From Oscillospiraceae bacterium (GTDB lineage Bacteria > Bacillota > Clostridia > Oscillospirales > Oscillospiraceae), in contig JAJBUU010000023.1 in assembly GCA_020860205.1 (NCBI GenBank), forward strand, positions 1-61,651: a stretch of DNA of 61,651 bases, given 5' to 3'. Both the position numbers and the translations under genes were made by a program. Positions 45,701 to 54,242 of the stretch are shown here, piece after piece; position 1 is the stretch's first letter; each line of letters begins with the position of its first letter. The notes under the pieces are model-generated. The model had not been told where the DNA came from. It saw nothing but the letters and a program-made list of their open reading frames with translations, and made no database searches.

Positions 45701-46747
45701 CAGGAGGCTTTCACCTACACTGCAGTGCAGAATCAGGAAAAGGTTGCCAACTACTCCACCGCAACCGTGACGGAGGACAGCTTCACCGTGACCACCTGCC
45801 GCGTGACCGACGGCAGCGTTGTGGATACCTTCACGCTGCATAAGGATATGCCGGAACTGACTGTCAGCGCCAGCGCATCCAGCAAAAAAATCACCGTGAG
45901 CTTCGCGTCGGAGGATACCGATATCACCGGTTATGTTATCACCCTGCTTGACGCCAGCGGAAACGAGCTGGAAACGCAAACAGCGACGGCGGCTGGCAGC
46001 GTGACCTTCAACGGGCTGACGAACGGCACGACCTACACGATTACGGTGTGTGCAACGAACGCCGCCGGTCAGACCGCAACCGAAACGGTGACCGCAAAGC
46101 CGAAAACCAGTTCCAGCGGCGGCGCATCTTCCGGCGGCAACAGCGCCTCCACGAGTTCCACTTCCACAACGACGACCGAAACCACAACGACGGAGGGAAC
46201 CGACACAGCAGATGATGCTCCGTTTACGGATGTGGATGCAGCGGATTATTACTATGACGCGCTGACGTGGGCGCTGGAGCAGGAGATCACCACGGGCACC
46301 AGCGACAGCACATTCAGCCCGGATGTCGGCTGCACCCGCGCACAGATCGTCACGTTCCTTTATCGCTATGCGGGTTCTCCGGCGGTCACGGGCGACGCGG
46401 CGGACTTCGCTGACGTGGGAGCGGGCGCGTACTACTGCGACGCGGTGACGTGGGCTGTGCAGAACGGCATTACCGACGGCGTCGGCGGCGGACTGTTTGA
46501 CCCGGACGCCATCTGCACCCGTGCGCAGATCGTCACGTTCCTGCACCGGTTTGCCGCACAGCCGGAGAGCGCAGCGGACAACGGCTTCGCCGATGTCAGC
46601 GCATCCGCCTGTTACGCCGCCGCCGTTGCGTGGGCGGTGGAAGCCGACATCACCAACAGCGTTGGCGAAAATGCATTTGCGCCGGATGCTGCCTGTACCC
46701 GCGCGCAGGCGGTGACATTCCTTTACCGTTACAGCGGGACTGTATAA
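42788..46747 (+). CDS. Secreted double metallophosphatase (5'-nucleotidase plus phosphoesterase) with SLH anchor
   Basis: This 1319-aa protein has a signal peptide (MKAKRALAFFLSVLLCFSLLPTALA). A first metallophosphatase follows (TNDVH at 66-70, DAGDHIQG near 100, LGNHEFDYG, GHSHS) with a 5-nucleotidase C-terminal domain (MNGGGIRASVDAG, YRVAGTNYTL). Then come a purple-acid-phosphatase-like fibronectin domain (about 615-690), a second metallophosphatase (VVGDPQIG near 703, SMGDQVN, VVGNHDAGG, LQGHDHVYAR), a further fibronectin-like domain, a Ser/Thr linker and three SLH repeats (from about 1143). It probably releases phosphate and nucleosides from nucleotides or phosphoesters at the cell surface. 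All metal-ligand motifs of both phosphatase domains look intact. The ATG at 42788 has AAAGGAAA upstream. Confidence 0.92.
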   Translation: MKAKRALAFFLSVLLCFSLLPTALADDADTQQEPDAQNLVVTSAATEETGGEAGSDAETLATILYTNDVHTYINKDITYSDVAAYRDTLENVLLVDAGDHIQGTAYGGMDNGETILELMNAAGYDLATLGNHEFDYGMEGALNAIAWAEFPYVSCNFYHESNGVAGELVLDAYKVFEVNGIRIALIGITTPESFTKSTPKYFQDDDGNYIYGIAGGADGTALYEYVQTAIDAAAQEADYVIALGHLGIDPSSVPWTSEEVIANTTGLDAFIDGHSHSTVAMETVADRDGNEVVLTQTGSYFAALGQMEILSDGTITSELLDADDLADIEPDSTVAAIENAWIDAVDAQLGEKIADSEINFTIYDADGNRAIRKMETNLGDFNADAYYWYINEKEGLDCDLAIMNGGGIRASVDAGDWTYLTCKTVNTFGNVLCLVEVSGQDILDALEFGVRYITGGESGGFLHVAGLRYEIDTSVESTVQEDELGVWVGGPTGEYRVKNVQVYNRETGAYEALDTGKTYRVAGTNYTLRNCGDGFDMFGDTVLVKDYISEDYLALADYAMAFADTDGDGYAEISTENCPLAAYEGYLLDYETSTGAGRITVIAGEAAAWEPTDLVVNIGGTEDSISVVWYDTSENAGTLTFGGVEYPAAVSAAQRDGYYVNRATVTGLTASTDYTYTITSGDGEVSRSYSYSTAAFGTGETFSFAVVGDPQIGASGNADSDTEGWNAAVEAILSNGTAYSFLFSMGDQVNSYYKADESNSEAVESEYDGYLLPTGLSGIAMATVVGNHDAGGNTTAYSDHFFMPNVSAYGKGLNDNYSAGYLGEATAVVDSDGAGDYYFTYNGVLFMVLNSSNESIAEHKQFLEETLAANPDATWNVVAFHKSIYSVASHVTESDIETLRNGLSPIFAELGIDLVLQGHDHVYARSYVMGGATGMEAQDTESGAQTDIYNADGVVYVTFNSASGSKFYNITQEAFTYTAVQNQEKVANYSTATVTEDSFTVTTCRVTDGSVVDTFTLHKDMPELTVSASASSKKITVSFASEDTDITGYVITLLDASGNELETQTATAAGSVTFNGLTNGTTYTITVCATNAAGQTATETVTAKPKTSSSGGASSGGNSASTSSTSTTTTETTTTEGTDTADDAPFTDVDAADYYYDALTWALEQEITTGTSDSTFSPDVGCTRAQIVTFLYRYAGSPAVTGDAADFADVGAGAYYCDAVTWAVQNGITDGVGGGLFDPDAICTRAQIVTFLHRFAAQPESAADNGFADVSASACYAAAVAWAVEADITNSVGENAFAPDAACTRAQAVTFLYRYSGTV

Positions 46748-46777
46748 GGGCGCGGCTCTGAAAATCAACGCAAACCC

Positions 46778-46829
46778 AAAGCGGCTGCCGTCTTTCGTGA
46801 AAACGGGAGACGGCAGCTTTTGTTTTTTT
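46778..46829 (+). terminator. Terminator after the double phosphatase gene
   Basis: GGCTGCCGTCT pairs with AGACGGCAGC(T), and TTTTGTTTTTTT follows. It leaves only about 20 bases before the YibE/F start. Confidence 0.88.
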
Positions 46830-46848
46830 GACAGAATGGGGTCAAGAG

Positions 46849-48063
46849 ATGAAAAACGTCTTAAAAAATTCAAACTGGAAAGGGAAGCTGCTCTGCCTTG
46901 CGCTCATGGCGGCGACGGTGGCCGGTATCTTCTGCCTGAAATTTGAGACAGACAATGATTATCGTCTGGTCAATACGGCGTCGCTGACTTATGTTCGCGC
47001 GGAGGTGCTTTCCATCGAACGCGAAAATTTGCAGGTGGACAGTCTGGAACCTGACCGTATGGTAGGGACGCAGACGATCACAGTGCGGCTTCTCGACGGA
47101 CAGAATGCCGGGTGCGAGGTGAGCCTGACAAACTACCTGACGCGCGCGCTGAACATATCTGTTTCCGTCGGGCAGACGATCATTGTCTGCGCGGACGAAC
47201 CGGAGAACGCCGCGCCATACTATACGGTTTACAGTTATTACAGAAGCCCGATGCTGCTGCTTGTCGTGCTGATTTTTGCCGCGATTGCAACCGCAGTCGG
47301 GCGCGCCAGAGGCTTGTGGTCCATGCTCGGACTGGCGTACACGATATTCGTCATTTTGTTTTTCCTCGTGCGGGCGATATTTTATGGCGCGGAACCGCTG
47401 CTTGTTGCAGTGGCGGCGGTTGGCGCAACAAGCCTGTTTGCGCTGTGGCTGCTGGCGGATTTGACCCCAAAGATGTGGAACGCGCTGGCTGGTACGCTGC
47501 TCGGCGTTTCACTCTCCGGCATCCTGTTTGCACTGTTTGCCGCAATGCTCCATATCTCCGGCTATAATCTCGACAGTGCGGAGTCCCTGCTGCTGATCGG
47601 GCAGTCCACCGGGATGCAAATCAGGCCGCTGCTGTTGGTGGCCGTGCTGGTCACGGCGCTGGGTGCAGTGATGGATGTTGCGGTGTCCATTGCTTCCGCG
47701 CTGGACGAGATTCACCGCATCGACCCCGACCTTTCCGGCGCGGAGCTGTTCCGCTCCGGACTGAATATCGGGCGCGACATGGTGGGTACGATGACCAATA
47801 CGCTGATTCTGGCCTACACGGGCGCTGCGCTGACCACAATGCTGCTGCTCATGGGCTATGGCTACAGCATGACTTATCTGCTCAATTCCGACTATCTGGC
47901 GATGGAGCTTGCGCAGGGCGTTGCATCCACCGCCGGCGTGATCCTGACCGTTCCCATCACTGCGCTGATTTGCAGCGTCACTTATGGACATCGGCGCGGC
48001 GGAATGGAGCCAGCCAGGTGCCGGACACGGTCAGCCCGGGTGCGGCGAAGCCTCCGCGGATAA
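46849..48063 (+). CDS. YibE/F family membrane protein
   Basis: This 404-aa protein has an N-terminal membrane anchor (LLCLALMAATVAGIFCL), an extracytoplasmic beta domain (about 45-130, VRAEVLSIERENLQVD...QTITVRLLDGQNAG) and a C-terminal block of about seven membrane helices, with VLVTALGAVMDVAVSIASALDEI and NTLILAYTGAALT typical of YibE/YibF. The family's role is not established; transport has been suggested. I use the ATG at 46849; a TTG 21 bases upstream lies in the terminator tail. The C-terminal tail is unusually Arg-rich. Confidence 0.88.
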   Translation: MKNVLKNSNWKGKLLCLALMAATVAGIFCLKFETDNDYRLVNTASLTYVRAEVLSIERENLQVDSLEPDRMVGTQTITVRLLDGQNAGCEVSLTNYLTRALNISVSVGQTIIVCADEPENAAPYYTVYSYYRSPMLLLVVLIFAAIATAVGRARGLWSMLGLAYTIFVILFFLVRAIFYGAEPLLVAVAAVGATSLFALWLLADLTPKMWNALAGTLLGVSLSGILFALFAAMLHISGYNLDSAESLLLIGQSTGMQIRPLLLVAVLVTALGAVMDVAVSIASALDEIHRIDPDLSGAELFRSGLNIGRDMVGTMTNTLILAYTGAALTTMLLLMGYGYSMTYLLNSDYLAMELAQGVASTAGVILTVPITALICSVTYGHRRGGMEPARCRTRSARVRRSLRG

Positions 48064-48411
48064 AACCGGCAGTGCCGCGCCAGGTCGGCAGGCGCGGCGC
48101 AGAATTTTATCGCTGTCGCCCCGAAATCCACGGTAGGGCAACAGCATTTTTTTCTTCGCACGCATCTGAAAATACCGGTGAATTTTTACCCGCTCCGGTT
48201 GACCGCAATGTGCTGGGGCGGGTCGGGTATCGCTCCTGCGGGAGCGATTTACTTTCCTTGCGCCGCCGTACCCCCACTCTCCTGTTGTGCCTTTGTTTCC
48301 TGAGTACCCTATGGGTATTCGTCGCGCTGGGAAAGCAGGTCACTCCCAGCCGATTTATGCGCGCTGCTTTAAAAATAAACGCTGCTGCCCTGCAAAATGG
48401 CGGCTCCGCGC
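48064..48411. other. Intergenic region between the YibE/F and GH26-like genes
   Basis: No gene is supported. A hairpin TCGCTCC-TGC-GGGAGCGA at about 48230-48248 followed by TTTACTTTCC may terminate the YibE/F transcript. The rest, including a pyrimidine-rich stretch at 48270-48305, shows no recognisable element. Confidence 0.45.
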
Positions 48412-48440
48412 TTGACAGCCTGCGTTCATTGTAGTAAAAT
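48412..48440 (+). promoter_or_regulatory. Promoter of the GH26-like gene
   Basis: Consensus TTGACA (48412-48417) and TAAAAT (48435-48440) have 17-base spacing. The leader is about 75 bases. Confidence 0.8.
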
Positions 48441-48519
48441 ATGATGGAAAACATGGTGGAAGATAATTTGAAATTTTCCAAAAGAGAGAAAACATAAAAA
48501 GAAAGAGAGGGTTCCCGCA

Positions 48520-50715
48520 ATGAAAAAACCGGTGAAATTTTTATGTGCGCTGCTCTCCGCCGTGCTTCTGTTCGGAACAGTACCGGCAGCTGCGGCGCAG
48601 CCGAGCGGCTATTGGCCGTATTTTACGGCGTATACCGACGCGGTCAACGCCGGAGATGTTGACGCGGCTTTGCAGACCGGCGATGCGCTGCTGAACTTTT
48701 ATTCCCAGTTTTCCATGAATCAGGATATTGCGGAAATGTCTTACAATATCTATTATTACCGTTATGAAAACCGCGTTTACGAGAAGCAGGGGGATTACGC
48801 TGCGGCGATTGAAAATCTGCAAAAGCTCTATGACTGCTGTGTCTATTTGGACAGCATCGGGAAGGACATTTCCGATATGGAGCTGATTTGCGAAACGCTG
48901 ATGCGCAAATTGGACCCCATGACCGAAGTATATGCGCTTACATCGGACCTTTCGGATTATCCGGTTTATGGCGCATCCGGCGAGCCGGCTGCCGGTACCT
49001 ATTATGGTCGCGTGGTTTCCGGTGAGGCGGATAATTCCAGTGCCGTGGAGGGGGAAGCAATCGCTTCCTTTTATGTCCAGATAGAAACCGAGTCCGCCGA
49101 TGATTTTGCCTATCTGATCGACCCGTTTGACGGGACCCATGTTATTCATATCGGCTATAACATGACGGATGGCGCAGAGACGGAAACCGCTGAAAAAATC
49201 CTCTCCGGCGCCTGCGACCAGAACATCACGGATACGCTGAACTATCTCGCAACGCTCCGCTCTCCCGTGCTGCTGCGCATCGGCGCGGAGATGAACCTCT
49301 GGCAAATGGACGCAAGTCTCTATCAGCAGGCGTATCTCTACATTGCGCGGAAGGCGCGCGCCCTTGCGCCCAATGTGGCGCTGGTTTTTTCCGTCAACTA
49401 TGTGTCCTGTTGGCTGGGCGAAATGGCTGATTATTATCCCGGCGATTCCTATGTTGACTGGGTGGGCGTTTCGCTGTATATGACGGACTTCGCGTCCTCA
49501 GACAGCTATGCCAGCGACGCATATTTTGGCAGGGGCGAGTTTGCCGACTGCATTCTCTCCATAAAAGAGGCGACCGAAACATTTAGCGGCAAGCCGATCC
49601 TGATTTCCGAGTGCGGCGCAAACTATGTCGGCAGCAACGGCGCGGATTGGAGCGCGGACGCGGCGCAGCAGGTGCGCAAGCTTTATTCTGTACTCAACAT
49701 CGTTTATCCACAGGTGAAGGGGATCATCTATTTTGACCGGCGCTCCCCGTCTGCATCGAACAACTACACGCTGTCCCAGAACACCGCCGTTGCCGGCGCT
49801 TACAGCGCCGCTGTCCGTGGGAACGAGAGCCTTGTCGGAACCTATGGTTCCGCCGCGGACGGCGTATATTTACCGCTTTCCGATTATACGGGCAGCGGCA
49901 GCTTGCAGCTTGCCGCCTACGGAATGACGGTTCTTGGCGGGAGCATGACCGTTTCCTATACGCTGGACGGTGTGGTCGTGGGCGGCGGCTCCACGGTTCC
50001 TTATGCCTGCACGATTGATGTATCGGCGCTCTCTGTCGGCGCGCATACCCTGCAGGTCGCATTTTCCGACGGCGCAGGATACCAAGAGACCAAAACCTAC
50101 CGACTTGCAAAGCTGGCGGACGGCACGATCACCACGGACGGGAGCGTGGAGTTCCCCTCTGACTGGGCGATGGATGAGGTCAGCGCCGCAATTTCGCTCG
50201 GACTTGTGCGGCAGAGCTTCCAGCGCGGCTATACGGAGAACATCACGCGCGGCGACTTCTGTGCGCTTGTTATTGATTTGATCGAAGCCAAAACCGGTCA
50301 GGAAATCGACGATTTTCTTTCGGAAAAGGGGGTCAGCCGCGAGAGCGGCGCGTTTACGGACAGCAGCAGCGCGGAGGTACTGGCCGCGTCTGCGCTTGGC
50401 ATTGTAAACGGGCGGGGCAACGGAATTTTTGACCCCGATGCGGGCATCACCCGTCAGGAGGCCGCAAAGATGCTGACGGCGGCGGCCAATGTGCTTGGCA
50501 TGAATACGCCGAACGGCAGCGCGATCTCCTTTGCGGATGCGGACAGCTTTGCGGCATGGGGTGCGGAGTCTATCGCGTTCATTTCCGCAGTCAATGACAA
50601 AACCTCCGGCTTGTCCGTCATGGGCGGCGTCGGTGACAGCCGCTTTGACCCCAATGGCGGGTATACACGCCAGCAGGCATACATCACCATGCTGCGTCTT
50701 TACCGTGCGCTGTGA
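48520..50715 (+). CDS. Secreted GH26-like glycoside hydrolase with SLH repeats
   Basis: This 731-aa protein has a signal peptide (residues 1-27), an N-terminal TPR-like helical region (about 35-125, with GDYAAAIENLQKLYDCC) and a central TIM barrel related to GH26/GH-A hydrolases. E257 in LRIGAEMNLW is the likely acid/base and E364 in LISECGANYV the likely nucleophile. A beta-sandwich follows (about 440-515), then C-terminal SLH repeats (from about 535; ITRGDFCALVIDL, GIFDPDAGITRQEAAKM, YTRQQAYITMLRLY). GH26 members cleave beta-mannans or related glucans; the substrate is not clear here. AGAGAGGG precedes the ATG. Confidence 0.78.
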   Translation: MKKPVKFLCALLSAVLLFGTVPAAAAQPSGYWPYFTAYTDAVNAGDVDAALQTGDALLNFYSQFSMNQDIAEMSYNIYYYRYENRVYEKQGDYAAAIENLQKLYDCCVYLDSIGKDISDMELICETLMRKLDPMTEVYALTSDLSDYPVYGASGEPAAGTYYGRVVSGEADNSSAVEGEAIASFYVQIETESADDFAYLIDPFDGTHVIHIGYNMTDGAETETAEKILSGACDQNITDTLNYLATLRSPVLLRIGAEMNLWQMDASLYQQAYLYIARKARALAPNVALVFSVNYVSCWLGEMADYYPGDSYVDWVGVSLYMTDFASSDSYASDAYFGRGEFADCILSIKEATETFSGKPILISECGANYVGSNGADWSADAAQQVRKLYSVLNIVYPQVKGIIYFDRRSPSASNNYTLSQNTAVAGAYSAAVRGNESLVGTYGSAADGVYLPLSDYTGSGSLQLAAYGMTVLGGSMTVSYTLDGVVVGGGSTVPYACTIDVSALSVGAHTLQVAFSDGAGYQETKTYRLAKLADGTITTDGSVEFPSDWAMDEVSAAISLGLVRQSFQRGYTENITRGDFCALVIDLIEAKTGQEIDDFLSEKGVSRESGAFTDSSSAEVLAASALGIVNGRGNGIFDPDAGITRQEAAKMLTAAANVLGMNTPNGSAISFADADSFAAWGAESIAFISAVNDKTSGLSVMGGVGDSRFDPNGGYTRQQAYITMLRLYRAL

Positions 50716-50729
50716 CGCACGTTTTATCG

Positions 50730-50768
50730 AAAAAAAACGAGAAGGCTTGTCCTTCTCGTTTTTTTTCG
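50730..50768. terminator. Bidirectional terminator between the GH26-like gene and mnmE
   Basis: AAAAAAACGAGAAGG pairs with CCTTCTCGTTTTTTT around a five-base loop, with U tracts on both strands. Confidence 0.93.
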
Positions 50769-50816
50769 GGCCACACTGCGTCCGCACCTGCCAAAAGACG
50801 CGCTGCGGCGTTCGGA

Positions 50817-52181
50817 TCATTTTCCAACGCAGAAGCGCTCAAAAATGCGGTCTGTGATGTCCGCGCGGACGGTGCGGCCAGTCAGCTCGCCAAGAGCGGA
50901 CATGGCCTCCTCCGTTTCCGTGAGGACCGCATCCGGGGTCACGCCCCGTTCCAGCGCCGTATGAGCAGCCTGCACGGAGGTCAGCGCACGGCGCACAGCA
51001 TCGGCCTGCCGCGCGTTGGTCAAAAGTTCTCCCGTCTCCACCGCTTCCGGAACGGGGAAGCACGCGCACACCGCTGCCTCCAGCAAATCCAGTCCCACGC
51101 CGGTTCGTGCAGAAAGCGCCACAACCGGCACATCTTCTGCTATGACCGGTGCAGGCAGCCCCGGAAGATCGCACTTTGTCCGCACAAAAATCGTGGGCGC
51201 ACACGCTGTCGCGTCGCGCAGCAGCGCCGCGTCCTCCTGCGTGAACGGTGCAGTGGAATCACAGAGCAGCAGGATCAGCCCTGCGCTGCGCATGGCTTGC
51301 TGCGCCCGTTCCACGCCCAGACGTTCCACGGGGTTCTCCGTTTCCCGCAGCCCCGCGGTATCCGTCAGATTCAGCAGTACGCCGCCGAGATTGGCGCGTT
51401 CGGATACGGTATCCCGCGTCGTGCCGGGAATGTCCGTGACGATGGCGCGCTCATAGCCCAGCAGCGCGTTCAAAAGCGAGCTTTTTCCCGCGTTTGGCCG
51501 TCCGATGATCGCAGTCGGCACACCACCGGTCAGCACCTGACCGCGCGCAAAGCCTGCCAACAGCCCTTCCAGCGCCGTCTCCGCGTCCCGCATCGTTCCG
51601 GCGTATTCCGCCAGACGGAATTCCTCGATGTCCTCGTCCGGGTAGTCGATGACCGCATGGTAGTGCGCGGAAATGTCCCGCAGCGCGTCATAAATCGCCG
51701 CTATGCGCCGGGAAATCGCGCCGCCAAGCTGTCCGGCGGCGTTGCGCACAGCGGCGGCGCTCTCTGCGTGGATGAGGTCGATGACGGCCTCCGCCTGTGT
51801 CAGGTCCATCCGCCCGTTCAGAAAAGCGCGGCGCGTGAACTCGCCGGGGGCGGCCTGCCGCGCGCCTGCGGCGAACAGCGCTTGCAGCCCCTCCCGCAGC
51901 ACCATCGGGGAACCGTGGCATTGCAGCTCCGCCGTATCCTCTCCGGTGTAGCTGTGCGGGCCACGGCTGACGGTGCAAAGACAGAGGTCGAGCAACGCGC
52001 CGTCCGAGCCGCGCAACGCACCATAAACCAGCAGCCGGTTTTGCCGTTCCGACATCGGCGCGCCGCCGGACGGGGTGAATACCCGATCTATGATATTCAG
52101 TGTATCCGACCCGCTGAGCCGGATGATTCCGATTCCCGCCAGCACGTTCCCGGTGGAAATCGCCGCAATCGTATCTGTCAT
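50817..52181 (-). CDS. mnmE: tRNA modification GTPase MnmE
   Basis: This 454-aa GTPase works with MnmG to form 5-carboxymethylaminomethyl uridine at the wobble position. It has an N-terminal formyl-THF-binding domain (MTDTIAAISTGNVLAGIGIIRLSG), an embedded G domain (G1 GRPNAGKSS at 227-235, DIPGTTRDT, DTAGLRET, TKCD) and the C-terminal FCVGK with cysteine 451. mnmG and rnpA are not adjacent, unlike the common oriC arrangement. Confidence 0.97.
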   Translation of the reverse strand: MTDTIAAISTGNVLAGIGIIRLSGSDTLNIIDRVFTPSGGAPMSERQNRLLVYGALRGSDGALLDLCLCTVSRGPHSYTGEDTAELQCHGSPMVLREGLQALFAAGARQAAPGEFTRRAFLNGRMDLTQAEAVIDLIHAESAAAVRNAAGQLGGAISRRIAAIYDALRDISAHYHAVIDYPDEDIEEFRLAEYAGTMRDAETALEGLLAGFARGQVLTGGVPTAIIGRPNAGKSSLLNALLGYERAIVTDIPGTTRDTVSERANLGGVLLNLTDTAGLRETENPVERLGVERAQQAMRSAGLILLLCDSTAPFTQEDAALLRDATACAPTIFVRTKCDLPGLPAPVIAEDVPVVALSARTGVGLDLLEAAVCACFPVPEAVETGELLTNARQADAVRRALTSVQAAHTALERGVTPDAVLTETEEAMSALGELTGRTVRADITDRIFERFCVGK

Positions 52182-52294
52182 TGCACGTCAGAACTCCAAA
52201 TCCACAAAAGTATCAAAAAATCAGCCCCAGTTTGTCCACCGTTTGCGGTTCAAACACAAACGCCGAACATTGCAAAAGACGGGAGCGCGCCGGT

Positions 52295-53302
52295 TCAGCC
52301 CAGCGTGAAGGCGACGCGCGCTGTTTCGTCTGTCATCCGGTTCAGGATCGCCGCGACTTCAGCGCGGCTGATTTGGGAGCTGCCGCCAAAAGCGTGCTCG
52401 GCATAAGCCGCGTCGCCGGTGTAGCCGGTCAGGATACCGGCGCGGTAAAAGGTATAAATCTCCGCCGCGTTTGCGTCGTCCGGATTCACGTCCGGGATCG
52501 CACCGTCAGCGATTTGATTCAGCTTCGTATAAGCACGCTCCGGCAGCGCGCGATAGAAAATTGCAACAAACCCTGTCCGGTCGATCGCGGAGTCGCAGTC
52601 CTCCGGCACCGCGTCCAGAATGCCGTTTTTCAGCGCATAGCTCACATAGCTGTCATACCAGTTGCCCGATATGCTGCCCTCCAGCGTCACCGCGCCATCG
52701 TTCCAGAGCTGGTGCAGACAGGCGGCCAGTTTGATGCACTGCGCAACGGTCAGCGAACCTGTCGGTGCATACATCGTGGCGCTCACACCGTCGATCAGCC
52801 CCTGCTGGTAGGCGCTGAACACGCTGGTGAAGTACCAGCTCTCGCGTCCCACGTCCGCAAAGGGACAGCCCTCGCCCAGCTCGGCTGCAGCGGAAACCTT
52901 TATCAGGACCTGCTCGCTTGTCGCGTCCAGATATGCGTGGGAATCCTCGCAGACGATATAGCGGCTGTAAGCCGCAGCGGAGCCGTTTTCCGCGACGCTT
53001 CCGGTGGTGATATTGATGACCACGCCCGCGTCTGCGGAAAGACGCGCTGTGCCGGAGAGCAGCGTGAAGGACTGTCCTTCGGTCAGCGCAACACTCTCCC
53101 CGGCGGAGAGCGACAGCACCGTTTCCGCCGGGGCAGCGTCCGCGGTGATTTGCGCCAGCGACTGCTTCACCTGCGGCAGAAATGTGTCGCTGATGTAGCT
53201 CTGCGAAATCAGCGGGTCGTCCGCGCTGCCGGCGGTTTCCGCCGAAACGCTGACGGTCAGCAGAAAAAGCGCGAGCAGAAGTGCGCAGGGCTTTCGTTTC
53301 AT
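52295..53302 (-). CDS. SLH-domain surface protein
   Basis: This 335-aa protein has a signal peptide (MKRKPCALLLALFLLTVSVSAE), an N-terminal beta-rich module (about 30-140, LSLSAGESVALTEGQSFTLLSG) and three SLH-like repeats (FADVGRESWYFTSVFSAYQQGLIDG; GNWYDSYVSYALKNGILD; IYTFYRAGILTGYTGD). It should be non-covalently attached to the cell wall. The ATG has no ribosome site of its own and lies seven bases after the rex stop, so it is probably translated by coupling to rex. Function beyond anchoring is unknown. Confidence 0.85.
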   Translation of the reverse strand: MKRKPCALLLALFLLTVSVSAETAGSADDPLISQSYISDTFLPQVKQSLAQITADAAPAETVLSLSAGESVALTEGQSFTLLSGTARLSADAGVVINITTGSVAENGSAAAYSRYIVCEDSHAYLDATSEQVLIKVSAAAELGEGCPFADVGRESWYFTSVFSAYQQGLIDGVSATMYAPTGSLTVAQCIKLAACLHQLWNDGAVTLEGSISGNWYDSYVSYALKNGILDAVPEDCDSAIDRTGFVAIFYRALPERAYTKLNQIADGAIPDVNPDDANAAEIYTFYRAGILTGYTGDAAYAEHAFGGSSQISRAEVAAILNRMTDETARVAFTLG

Positions 53303-53309
53303 CGCAGAG

Positions 53310-53942
53310 TCAGTTTGCTTCGCTGAGGAAATAGCTCAGCTCCAGCAGGGAGTCGGAAAAATGAATGCCCTTTACCACAACGCCGCTCTGTCCGGGGTCA
53401 AGCTCCATTTCGGTAAAATTCCAAATCGCATGGATGCCGCTGGCAATCAGCCCCTCCGCGACGCTCTGCGCCTGGTCGCGGTTTGTGGAAAGGATCGCGA
53501 TGTCCACGCCGTTCTCCCGAATAAATTCATGCACCATCGCGGCATCCTGAACTGTGATTTCCCCGATTTGCCTTCCGATCAGCTCCGGGCGAATGTCGAA
53601 CGCGCCCAGCAGCCGGAAACCAAGACGCGAAAAGTTGATGTTTTCAATCAACGACTGCCCGATGCGTCCGGTGCCGACCAGAATGATCGAATAGCTGCGG
53701 TCAGCGCCCAGAATGTGCGCGATTTCCGCGCGCAGCCGCGCCACGTTGTAGCCGTAGCCCTGCTGGCCGAACTCGCCAAAACAGGAGAGATCCTGCCGGA
53801 TCTGCGACGGTGTAAAGCCGAGCTTTGTACCAAATTCGCTGGAGGAGATGCGTTCCACCCCTGCGGCGGAAAGCTCGTCCAGCTTCCGCAGATACCGCGG
53901 CAGGCGGCGGATGACGTTCCTGGATATATTAGGCCGCTTCAT
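53310..53942 (-). CDS. rex: Redox-sensing transcriptional repressor Rex
   Basis: This 210-aa repressor has an N-terminal winged helix (NVIRRLPRYLRKLDELSAAG, SSEFGTKLGFTPSQIRQDLS) and a Rossmann domain for NAD(H) (IILVGTGRIGQSLIENI). It derepresses fermentation genes when NADH/NAD+ rises. I use the ATG at 53942 (MKRPNISRNV), with AAGGGTGG upstream. It is the first gene of a two-gene unit with the SLH protein and has a good promoter. Confidence 0.96.
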   Translation of the reverse strand: MKRPNISRNVIRRLPRYLRKLDELSAAGVERISSSEFGTKLGFTPSQIRQDLSCFGEFGQQGYGYNVARLRAEIAHILGADRSYSIILVGTGRIGQSLIENINFSRLGFRLLGAFDIRPELIGRQIGEITVQDAAMVHEFIRENGVDIAILSTNRDQAQSVAEGLIASGIHAIWNFTEMELDPGQSGVVVKGIHFSDSLLELSYFLSEAN

Positions 53943-54066
53943 GATAAATTCCACCCTTTCCGGGAAGCCGCTGTGCGGGCAGGCTTCCACTTCGTTCTAT
54001 TTTCCCCATTGGCGCGGTCAAAGGCTCCGACTGAAAGCGGAGCGATCCCGCTTTTGATAATAAATC

Positions 54067-54095
54067 AGTATACCATATTTTTCGCATTTGTGCAA
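54067..54095 (-). promoter_or_regulatory. Promoter of rex and the SLH gene
   Basis: On the minus strand, TTGCAC (54090-54095) and TATACT (54067-54072) have 17-base spacing. No clear Rex operator (TTGTTAA..TTAACAA) overlaps it. Confidence 0.7.
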
Positions 54096-54146
54096 GACCG
54101 CAGGAAAATTTCAGCAGGGCGGGAGCGTATGTGTTAAAATGATATG

Positions 54147-54242
54147 TCCTGTTTCCACACAAGTGCGGTAGATGGGCCATAGGGAAGTTGCCCGGCGAGG
54201 CTGTTCATCTTCCCTATGGGTTCATTTAATATCTCAGGTTTT
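54147..54242 (+). ncRNA. Candidate structured RNA
   Basis: A stem CCATAGGGAAG (54177-54187) / CTTCCCTATGG (54209-54219) is perfect over 11 bp. It is embedded in flanking sequence whose outer ends can also pair (CCTG 54148-54151 with CAGG 54235-54238), leaving a large internal bubble, and TTTT follows. A TAAAAT at 54135-54140 could be its -10. The bubble-and-stem shape recalls 6S RNA but it is shorter than usual, and I cannot confirm the family. Confidence 0.4.

Noticed and set aside
43268-46873. A 1201-codon frame antisense to the double phosphatase
   Set aside because: It lies fully opposite a gene with clear domains and signal peptide; the composition is typical of antisense GC-rich frames.
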